A stretch of DNA of 36,613 nt, taken from the NCBI GenBank assembly GCA_003427395.1, contig BFEA01000381.1, positions 443,316 to 479,928 of the forward strand, written 5' to 3'. Source of the DNA: Chara braunii. Its lineage: Eukaryota > Streptophyta > Charophyceae > Charales > Characeae. Shown in pieces: positions 28,487-36,613 of this stretch; position 1 is the first letter of the stretch, and every line of letters starts with the position of its first letter. The translations under genes and the position numbers were made by a program. Below the pieces are notes generated by a model. The model worked only from the letters and a program-made list of their open reading frames with translations, was not told where the DNA came from and searched no databases.

Positions 28487-28735
28487 CGTATTCGTTGTTG
28501 TGGTGGCGGAGTTAATGGCGAGGGCAACGGCGGTGGTGGTGGCGGTGGCGGTGGTGCTCGTGGAGGCGGTGGTGATGGTGGTGGGGGTGGCAATGGCGAA
28601 GCCGATGGAGGCGATGGTGGCAAAAGTGGTGGCAATGATGGGAAAGGCGGTGGCGATGGTGGTGGTGATGGAGTTGATGGCCGTTGTGGCACCTTTGGAG
28701 GCGGCGATGTCGGTAGTGATTACGGCGGAGGGTGA
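28487..28735 (+). repeat. GGN-type repeat that can be read as a Gly-rich peptide
   Basis: A frame of 82 codons starting after TAA at 28484-28486 reads about 55% glycine with Asp, Asn and Ala, and ends at TGA 28733-28735. Left of the MITE, 28229-28263 reads similarly (GDTDSGGNGGEGG). It may be a trace of a glycine-rich protein gene, or only a degenerate (GGN)n minisatellite; there is no in-frame ATG near the start, and other frames are open too. Confidence 0.35.
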
Positions 28736-29720
28736 TGGGCAATGGCGGAGGATTGTGGAGGGCGGCGGATTGATGGCGGGCGGGGGCGGCCGGGAAGCCT
28801 CGATGGTCGGGAAGTGGCAGAAGGCGAGAAATGGTGGAGAGCGAGACATGGCGAAGGATGGTCAGGGCGATGGTAGAGGGCAGAGGGTGGAGGGTGGCGG
28901 GTGATGGTGAAGAATTGTTAAGGGGGGCAGGTGGATGGTGGAGGGCAGAGGGCGTGAAGCGCTTCCCACAGTTTGCCGTTCCTGCCCTCGTCCGGTTCTC
29001 ACCCTCCAGTGCGTCCCCCCCTCCATTTTTTTTTGTCCTTGGTCATCACCCTCCGCCTTCCGCCATCGCCCTCTAAGCTCCACTGCCTCCCGCCCTATGC
29101 CACTTTCCGCCTCCCCTGCTTTCCGCCTTCAGCAGCTTTCCGCCTTCAGCAGCTTCCCGCCTTCTACACTATGCCCTCCACCCTCCACCATCGACCCGCC
29201 GCCCTCTGCCATCCTCTACCATCGGCTGCCATCGCCCATGAAGCTCCTCCATCACTTGTGACCCTCCGTTGTAATCGAATCGATTATGTAATGGCGGAGA
29301 TGGGCAAACAATTGTGGAGGATGGTGAAGGGTGGAGGGCGGAGGGGGGAAAGTGGCTCATGGTGGGAAGCGACACACATGGAGAAGTGGCATAAGACTGA
29401 AAGCAGTGGAGGGTGATGTCAGAGACGGGATGCGGCAGAGTGCAGGAAGCGACAAAGGTTGCGGGGGTGGCGACTGGGTAATGGTCATGCCGGGAAAGAT
29501 GGAGGCGGTGGGGGAGAATGGCGGCGAGGGAGATGGAGGTGGTAGGAGAGGGAGATTGAGGAGATGGCGGAGATGGTAGAGATGGCGGAGATGGCTTGAA
29601 CGCCTCCATCTCCCATGTCACCGCCTCCATTTGCCCCGTCATGGACGCCATCTTTCCCTCCTCCACCATGTCCGCTGCCGCTGCTATCTCCCTAACACTA
29701 CCACCTCGTCGGTGCGGCTC
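28736..29720. repeat. G-rich/C-rich alternating degenerate minisatellite
   Basis: GGAGG/ATGG-type motifs dominate the plus strand at 28736-28960, their complements (CCTCC/CCATC) at 28970-29270, G-rich motifs again at 29290-29590, and C-rich at 29595-29720. The reversed blocks share words such as GATGGTGGAGGGCAGAGGGC and its complement. An 18-bp unit (TTCCGCCTTCAGCAGC) is repeated near 29124-29160. All open frames are compositional. Confidence 0.7.
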
Positions 29721-30282
29721 GTTCTACTCCGCCTTTTGGCGGTCCTGCACTGCATTGTATCTTTTCCCTGAGTCCGATCAGGTGGTGGGCTGGAATATGA
29801 TGTGCTACCCCTTCCTTGTTCGGAGGACCTGTGGGCAAGAATATGACCTTTGTAAAATTGACATAAAAAGCACAGATTCACAGTCACTGTCATTATATTT
29901 TTTTCTTCTGCTCCTTTAGACGCGTTGTTAATATACTCTATTTGCTAGAAAAAAATATTCCTCATTTATATTTGTTTTTAGAAATAGCGGCAAGCGTGGT
30001 ATGTTTTGAAACTCTAATGACAAAAAAAAATTGTATTCACCGGAGAGGTTATTGTCGGCAAATTTTGCACCGAATTGCACCGAAACTGTTACATTGTGCT
30101 GATTTTTTGCTTTTTTTCTTGTTTTTGTTTTGTGTGATATATATGTGCTTAAGGCTGCATCATGTGCCCAATTTTGACATGTTTGGAACTTTGGATCAAT
30201 AATGAAAAAGTTGGCATTTCGTTGAATTCGTTGGATGCTTCATTTTAACTCCGACATTGTTTTTGTGTTAAAGTTTTATAGT

Positions 30283-30283
<1 letters not shown>
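29721..30283. other. Spacer without recognisable gene
   Basis: Mixed then AT-rich. TTTTGCACCGAAT near 30062 recurs as TTTCGCACCGAAAT near 30366. No gene is supported. Confidence 0.4.

Positions 30284-30318
<35 letters not shown>
30284..30318. repeat. 35-base T homopolymer
   Basis: Uninterrupted T-run ending in AG. It could be the poly(A) tail of a minus-strand retrocopy; I found no duplication around it. Confidence 0.95.
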
Positions 30319-30320
<2 letters not shown>

Positions 30321-30535
30321 GTTTGCACTATGCGCCCATATCGTTTGTTTTTGAAAATTTCAACGAATTTCGCACCGAAATTGCAGGAGAAAACGACCAA
30401 TATTTGCCCTCCCCCGTTAACCATTTCTCGCCGGTAAAGAAACTACGCTCCAACTCGAAATGAGTGATTTCGATCCAAAAATATCCGTTAGGCATTTGCT
30501 TTTCTTTTTTGTTTTCCTCTTTGACAACACGATTG

Positions 30536-30552
30536 ACCCCTATAAATATGAC
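30536..30552 (+). promoter_or_regulatory. Candidate TATA box
   Basis: CCCCTATAAATATGACAC holds TATAAATA at 30541-30548, close to the plant TATA consensus. No convincing downstream coding region was found, so function is uncertain. Confidence 0.25.
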
Positions 30553-31564
30553 ACCCAGTCGAACACCACGGTCGTCGATACTTCCGTCGTCTTTTCGAAC
30601 TCGGCACGGTTTTCTCTGCCAACGCATGTTTTTTTTTCCCGTTCCATACACAAAAGTGACATGAACTTTATCTCTTGGTTTTATTTATCATTTTTTTTCC
30701 TTTTTTTCCTTCGTCCTGGAAAATGGGCATCACCATACTTCGTTGCAATGCAATATGAAGGTGAACCTCGAGGATTGGTTACTGATATGTTTGCTTGTCT
30801 TTTTTGCCCTTGCTAAGCATATTGTTTAGACTACAAGTACATGGCCCGAGCCAAGTTTAAAATCTGGTTGAGCCTCCGCTAAAATTTTGGAGCCCCCTCG
30901 CACGGCATCTTAGGAGCCATTGAAAAAATGTCATGAGGTGGCATAGGCCAAACCCTGATGCATAAAGAAATTCCGCCCACCCCTAGACAAGCCCTGCCCC
31001 GATTTCCCTAGTTTTTCGTAGAGGCTCATTTGAATTTTCCACATATACTGATAATTTAGTGATCTCACTTTTCTTGCATTTGTCGATGGCAAAAGGACTC
31101 TACCATGTACTTGTGCATAAGACTTCTTAAAAAATCATTTTTCCCGTACAAAAAAAAACACGGACCCTTGAAATATTGGCAATAACTAGGCTACCATCCG
31201 GGCCGCCCAATCACCTTATTTGCCTAGGTTGCCTGGTCGTGCAATGAAGATAGAAGGTCTCAGCAAAAAAAAAAAAAAAATCCAAAAATTATAAAAACAA
31301 ATTTTGTCATGTCGAAAAATAAGCTGAACAACTTTTTTTTTTTTTTTTTTTTTTTTACAGAACAAAGCGGATATCATATAACCGAGAAACGGGTACGGCG
31401 TCCCTTACATCATTTGTTGCGGCAAACGGGCTAAGCAAGGCACTCTCGGCCAAACTTATCCCTACCGCAGCCCCACAAAATCATGACAATCAATCCCAAT
31501 CCCCACCTTAAAACAAAAATCGCGCTCCCTAATTCAAGAAACCGAAATCCGAATTCAGGAAATC
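30553..31564. other. Spacer upstream of LINE-B
   Basis: Contains a 17-A run at about 31265-31281 and a 24-T run (31333-31356) followed by ACAG. No gene recognised. Confidence 0.5.
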
Positions 31565-34500
31565 AGGTTGGGATTTTTTTTCACAAGATTTAATAATTTT
31601 TTACCAAGCAGTCTGGATGACAGATGAAATGAGAGAAATTGTGGGTCGGGGAGTACTAGCCCTGTTGTACAAAAAGAGAAACAATCTAATGTTCGCAATT
31701 ACCGTCCAATCACCTTGCTCACAGTGGTTTATAAGTTAGTCATTGTGGCAAAAGTCATAGCAAATAGACTAACTGAGGTCATAACAAATATTATTCATTC
31801 AGCGGAGATTGAGTTTATAAATGGAAGGAATATTCAAGACAACGTTTTATTAATCAATGAATTGGTTAAGCTATCTCACCAATCTAAGTATAATGCAACA
31901 ATTATATTTATAGATTTTGAAAAAACATGTAATCATGTGGATTGGTACTTCTTGGACAAGTGTCTAGAGAAACTTGAGTTTGGTCCTTGCTTCAGAAAAA
32001 TGATCGAAATTTTCCACCACAATGCTACCACTAGAATGATGATTAATGGTAATGTTGCCCCACCTATCTCATTACATCAATCAGTTAGGCAAGGAAACTG
32101 GATTGTGTCTTTTCTATTCGTCATTGTAATGGAGGCATTAACAACCAACCTAAGAAAACATAAGGATATCAAACGCATCAAAGTAACATTCATACAATGT
32201 CATGAGGAAGGTATACCCGTCTGCTCCTTATTTGCTGATGATCCATCTCTCATGATAGAAGCACCATATGACAATTTGGGTGCTGTACAAAGAATGATGT
32301 GCGATTTATGTCGTCTTTCTTACATGAGGGTCAACTGGGGTAGTAAGAATCTAGGATAGTGGATCCACCATGAAAGGGTACGACTTCCAGAATAACCCAA
32401 AGTGAAATTGGTCTCATTGGATACACTAATAAGAGTTATAGGAATCTCACTCACTGCTATAGGAAAACTACTTACTAATAATGAATTGATTGCCCAACTA
32501 GCACAAGCAAAACTATAATTATGGAAAACAAGCATACCTCTGTAATAGGACGTGCCATTGTTATTAATAATGTAGTATTGACTTCTATCAGGTACAAGTC
32601 GGCTATATGACCTATGAACAAGTCAACACTTACAATTCTACAAAGGCAAGTGGTAGCGTTCCTATGGCGGGTTAATCATGAGAGTCAAAATGTCATTAGC
32701 AAGATAGCTTGACAATCATTGATACAACCTAAAGTCAAAGGGGGACTGGGTGTCATTCACCCGACAACACAAGGAATGGCGCTGTCCATCCAACGGATCA
32801 AGAGACTACTCTTTAACCCTCAAACTCCCTGGAGTTGGTTGGCATGAGAACAGATAAGGCGTTTAGCTCCAGAATCCGCAGATAGAATATAGATTTACAT
32901 GGCTGGAAAATAGATCCTGGTCTATTCCTAGGAAGTTATCAGGGGATGTGGAAGGCCGAGTAACCTCAGGCCATCAAGCAGCTGGAATGAATATGGGCAA
33001 GGATCCGTTTTGGCCTACCCTGTTAAAAACATGGGAAAAACTTTTCTTACCAGATAAGGTGGCTCCTGAGAGATGGGAAGAAGTGTGTCAACAACCATTC
33101 TTCAATAATGGTTAGATTAGGAACTCACAAGGTTGTAATTTCCATTGTATTGACTTTCCTTGAAAAAGTTGGATAAGAAAGAGTATCTTGCGTATCAAGG
33201 ATATCTGGAATATAAACACGAAGGACTGGATATCCCCAAATGAATTGTAGAGTCGGTTGCGATATTGCTATCATTCAGTGGAAGCACTAAAACAAGTTAT
33301 TGAATTAATGTCATTGGACTGACTTAGGATACTCAGAAAATGGACAAGAAAATGGACCAAGCTGAAATATAGAGATTGGGTGTCCATATTAAATCAATCT
33401 GGTTTGATTGGAAATATCTTACAAATTGATCCCAATTGTGAAACTTTGTTGGCCCTATACAAGTTAGCACATGATAATACAATTTGTCCAAATCCTAAGG
33501 AGGGGACTAGATGGGTTGATGGTGAGCAAGTCTTTAGGATCAGAGTTTTGAAGTATAACACCACATGGTTAGCATTTAAACCCAATACACCTATCCATTG
33601 CCTGACATTAGATCCCATTAATTGAGTATGGACCACGCCTGGAGGAAGAGGTCGATGGTATAAGCGAATGTTTCACATCTTGTCAGTTAAATCAACATAT
33701 AGGATGTTGAGACCTAATATAAATGTAAAGGACAGGGTGGTGGACAAATGGATGAAACCGTTAAATTTAAACAAGAAGTTCTGAAGCTAATTAAATAGGT
33801 CCGAAATATGAAATCTAATCCAACAAAATAGCCTCGTTACAATGGCAGATTGAGCATCGATGCCTTCCTATAAATGATTGGTTGATTAGTAGAACTACAC
33901 TGGAACAAAAGATGATAGCTCTCCCCTGGTATAGATTTTGTAGGTTTGTTTTCCCGGTAAGATCAATCCCTGAAACGATTTAACATATTATCCTACAATG
34001 TCAGGGGCTATTTGGTTGTGGAGATGGTTGGACCGTATTTGGGACACACTGGGTACCTGTTGCCGGTGACCCTGGGATTGGAAGGCAATTTTGCTAGAAT
34101 CCTAGGCACCAAAGTCATATGATACGTTCACTCATAACTTATTCATTGTCGGAAGAAAAGCGGTACTTTGGGCTAAATGGAGGAGAAAATGTACATATGA
34201 AATGGAAGGGGCAAGGTTGGATGATCCTAAATTCACAGACTCAATTATGGAACAAATTCTAACGGTGATCAGGGCACAATGGGATAATATCAAGGATAAA
34301 ATTCAACATTTACATTCAGATATCGAAATCCAAGATCATATTCAATAATTTAGCTCAAACTCGCTTGGGGGCCCCAAAGGGGGGAAAATTGGACAGGTCA
34401 AGTGGAAAGAGGATGAGAGAGAGGAAGTGAAAGACGTAGTAAGCAAAATCTACTATCTGAATTTTGAAGAATAGTCGATGGTGGATCCAAGAATGCCAGT

Positions 34501-34582
34501 AAGACATTTGTCGAAATTCCCAGACCCCTTTCCTCCACAGGCAGGATGTTTAGTTTCATTGTCATGTTACGAGAATGAATAA
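31565..34582 (+). pseudogene. LINE-B ORF2 fragment: RT and zinc domain
   Basis: RT motifs are LALLYKK (about 31660), NYRPITLLTVVYK (across a frameshift near 31700), FINGRNIQDN, FIDFEKTCNHVDW (31907-31945), VRQGNWIVSFLF and FADD (32231-32242). The residue after FADD is Pro where LINE-A has Leu. The uninterrupted part is 31715-32356. Further on, QPKVKGGLGVIHP, SWIRKSILRIKDIW and WQIEHRCLPINDWL align with LINE-A. In the zinc domain the first Cys is lost (PWYRFC for PWCQRC). The tail FPDPFPPQAG ends at TAA 34580-34582. At least a dozen stops and several frameshifts inactivate it. Confidence 0.92.
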
Positions 34583-34737
34583 GGGTTTTTTAGATTTGTT
34601 TTTGGTTCTCTGAGTCAATGTTAATTCCCAAACTGTTTAAGGAGAGACACAAGCTTAGTGTATATGAGAGGAATTTGGCGCCCACAAGAAGGTGAAGAGG
34701 CTTAAGTCCTTCCTGTAGTTGGTATGGTATCTCCGTT

Positions 34738-34754
34738 AAAAAAAAAAAAAAAAA
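34738..34754 (+). repeat. A-run inside LINE-B 3' UTR
   Basis: A run of about 16 A follows TATCTCCGTT. Because the structure shared with LINE-A lies 360 bases further on, this is either an internal A-tract or a separate small insertion. Confidence 0.8.
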
Positions 34755-35114
34755 CACCAGGTGCAGTTTCCTAATTTGTTTAAAATCCAGATTGGGGGGT
34801 GTTAAATGACAATTCAACAAGGCAATCATTTGAGGTCCTTAGAGGACTTCTCAAATTTATTCTCTGCCTTCAGCCAAGGCAATAGTAGACAACCAATGGT
34901 TTGGACATGCAACCTGAGTCATAAATCAATAATGATTGCTATTGTAATTATTCCCTAAGCATAGGCAGGCTAGAAATGTATGGTTATATCTGGAGGTCCT
35001 CAACGGACTGAAGAGGTAGGTCTCAGCTCACTTGTCACATGATTATATTCTTCAACAAGACATTATTTTCATCGTACGAGGGACGCTGGACCCGCTTTCT
35101 AGCAGGTGTTGCTC

Positions 35115-35224
35115 CCCACCAATAGATTGGAGCCACGGACGAAGTTGCTAGGGGTGATGGGTCATAACATCACTCCTAGCAAACTTGGTGGGTGTTATTA
35201 AAAAATAAAAAATAATAATAATAA
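35115..35224 (+). other. LINE-B 3'-terminal hairpin and A-rich tail
   Basis: CCCACCAA (35115-35122) pairs with TTGGTGGG (35185-35192). Inside it, TTGCTAGGGGTGATG (35145-35159) pairs fully with CATCACTCCTAGCAA (35168-35182), with one G-T wobble and an 8-base loop. The tail is (AAAAAT)n/(AAT)n. The preceding string CTCCCCACCAATAGAT is shared with LINE-A. Confidence 0.8.
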
Positions 35225-36008
35225 ATCCACCCCTTCTCCAAACCGCCATTATTAAGCAACCCTAAACTAACAAAATCCAAGCCAGGTAACAAATCACCAA
35301 CCAAAAGCACGAAAAGAAGATTGTCAATGATCTAATCCTAATTACCCTCGTACATAATTATCCCAAAATGAATCACAAAGTTCCAACTGTATACCCTATG
35401 CACCTCCAATGAGCAACCCCATCTAAATCCAAATCAGCAACCCACGTGATGGACCAACCCACGGGCAAAAGCAACAACCATTCACAAAATTCTCACTCTA
35501 CACTTTGTATACCTCTAATTAGCCCCGCCAACCAGCAAGAAGGTAGCACATCTTCGCCAATATCTGAAAATCACGATCGTAAAGAGCACCAATCCTACCT
35601 AGCAAGTATCGCTACCCTAATTGTCGACAAACAAAGTCAACGAATTACCAGTCGACAAAGACTAATTATACGCCCCAAAGTTCCCAAACAATCCTGATTG
35701 GTACTATTCTATACTGAGAAGACACAGCTAAATGATTAGAATATAAAAACACAATGAAGAGTTTGTGAAAGCACCAAAGATAAGACAATCATGGGCAACA
35801 CCACGCCCGTAGTCGGAGCTTAGACAACAATGGACAACCCTGGTCACAGCTTGAAACCTGTTGTCAGCGACGGTGGGCGATAATGGTCGCGGCATGAAGT
35901 CCGTTCTCTCACTCCCGGAAGTCGACGTTTGTCGATGCACTCTTGTCGTTCATCTCCAGCTCTTCACACAGATAAAACTGCAACCGCCTTTGCAACACGA
36001 TCATGTTC
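35225..36008. other. C/A-rich spacer with diverged ~105-bp duplication
   Basis: CACAAAGTTCCAACTGTATAC (from 35379) corresponds to CACAAAATTCTCACTCTACA (from 35484), with matching downstream words (TATACCTCTAATTAGCCCC against TGCACCTCCAATGAGCAACC). An open frame of 83 codons (35446-35697) has no recognised domain. Confidence 0.5.
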
Positions 36009-36060
36009 CATATCAGTAATCAGAGGCCAAAGCCCCTGATCAGGTGATCATACTGATATG
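36009..36060. other. Inverted repeat
   Basis: CATATCAGTA (36009-36018) pairs with TACTGATATG (36051-36060), and ATCAGAGGC (36019-36027) with GCCCCTGAT (36032-36040), leaving a 10-base bulge on the right arm. Confidence 0.75.
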
Positions 36061-36556
36061 TACGCTGCGCAGATCTTGCATGTTGACCAACCCCACATCT
36101 CTCCCCTTCCTTCTGCGGCCAATCTAGGATTACCAACTCTCGTTGGCCAAGATCAGGCTATGGCAGGTTCATGGTTGTGCCCCCTCAAAGCGGCCTCCAC
36201 CTCAGCGCTCACACGCTCTATCACCTCTCCGCCTCCGCCATACCCAACACCAAGTTCTGGTTAAGCGCAGCTTATCTGCAGTTGCCCCCGTGCGATCCCC
36301 CGCCGCCCGCGCATCATAATAGCAACACAATACAGTCTTGCCCCGAACAAAATGTACGTATGTACTATTCAACTTTCCTTGAAAAACTCAGAAAAAGTCA
36401 ATTTCTCGAAGTCGCCCTCTGAAATCCAAATAGTATGCACACATGTTCTATTCCAATAGTACGCACGTTTGTTCTATTCAAACAGACGGGTGTTCTATTC
36501 AAATAGAACAGTGTCACATAATTGCCTGCCTGCAGTGTCACATGCACCCTGCAGTA

Positions 36557-36558
<2 letters not shown>
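36061..36558. other. Spacer with TGTTCTATTC repeats
   Basis: TGTTCTATTC recurs at about 36442, 36470 and 36491, and the last copy forms the perfect palindrome GTTCTATTCAAATAGAAC (36492-36509). GTGTCACAT and CCTGCAGT are each repeated within 36511-36556. Open frames here (36058-36264) are unrecognised. Confidence 0.6.

Positions 36559-36613
<55 letters not shown>
36559..36613. repeat. (TC)n microsatellite at right edge
   Basis: TC dinucleotides to near the end of the window. It is the complement of the tract type that opens the window. Confidence 0.97.

Larger units (their letters stand above)
31565..35224 (+). mobile_element. LINE-B: 5'-truncated plant L1-like retrotransposon
   Basis: Related to LINE-A over its RT, zinc domain, C-terminus and 3' terminus. 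Coding similarity begins near 31565, in the region preceding the RT core, so ORF1, the endonuclease and the first part of the RT are missing. 5' truncation is usual for LINEs. The 3' end is a conserved hairpin (35115-35192) followed by an A/T-rich tail to about 35224. A target-site duplication was not found. Confidence 0.85.

Noticed and set aside
30328-30651. 107-codon minus-strand frame
   Set aside because: No recognised motif; it overlaps a plus-strand TATA-like site and other open frames, and nothing supports expression.
8347-34582. TGA read as tryptophan (alternative genetic code)
   Set aside because: TAG and TAA stops and frameshifts are also common in the same elements, so pseudogene decay explains the TGA codons.
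1-36613. CRISPR arrays, bacterial operons, ribosome-binding sites and replication origins
   Set aside because: The window is eukaryotic repeat-rich DNA and no evenly spaced repeat-spacer arrays or bacterial gene organisation are present.

Overview
This is eukaryotic nuclear DNA with no intact protein-coding gene that I can demonstrate. It is dominated by decayed transposable elements, simple repeats and repeat-derived spacer. Three things point to a green-plant (streptophyte) genome: non-LTR retrotransposons of the plant L1-like type, with an apurinic endonuclease, a reverse transcriptase and a C-terminal CCHC-like zinc domain; a U6 snRNA-derived segment whose 3' end reads like plant U6; and abundant long (GA)n/(CT)n tracts. 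A charophyte alga such as Chara would fit, but that is a guess, not a demonstrated assignment. The window opens in an (AG)n tract, closes in a (TC)n tract, and has a 31-N assembly gap inside a third such tract.

Layout. 1-1325: (AG)n, tRNA-like Pol III-type segments, and two long polypyrimidine tracts. 1326-4000: spacer with C, CA and poly(A) tracts, including a poly(A) stretch bounded by a perfect 16-bp direct repeat. 3704-5345 (minus strand): an ORF1 remnant of a LINE with a zinc knuckle, bracketed by GC-rich tandem repeats. 5528-6056: an AT-rich foldback MITE. 6058-13451 (plus strand): a nearly full-length but dead LINE (LINE-A), with a degenerate ORF1 carrying an inverted-repeat array and a 4.5-kb ORF2. 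13452-18350: minisatellites, a 30-bp inverted repeat, a tRNA-like SINE segment, a U6 3' half and the gapped (GA)n tract. 18351-24260: spacer with a TATA-like promoter and two islands of decayed coding sequence of unknown family (about 20561-21978 and 23793-24258). 24260-28500: AT-rich repeats with a non-autonomous hAT element (27001-27721) that has a perfect 8-bp target-site duplication, and a 207-bp MITE with 48-bp terminal repeats. 28487-29720: Gly-codon/GGN-type repeats whose strand skew flips four times. 31565-35224 (plus): a 5'-truncated second LINE copy (LINE-B), related to LINE-A through its protein sequence and a 3'-terminal RNA structure.

How parts relate. LINE-A, LINE-B and the minus-strand ORF1 remnant appear to be one or a few related L1-like families. 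Both long copies carry many in-frame stops that mostly replace Trp, Gln or Arg codons, as expected from C-to-T decay of silenced elements. Their enzymes could have made the poly(A)-only insertion and the U6-derived segment, but that is inference. The least explained parts are the conserved LINE 3' hairpin, the palindromic array inside LINE-A, the unrecognised coding islands and the sequence-paired minisatellites.
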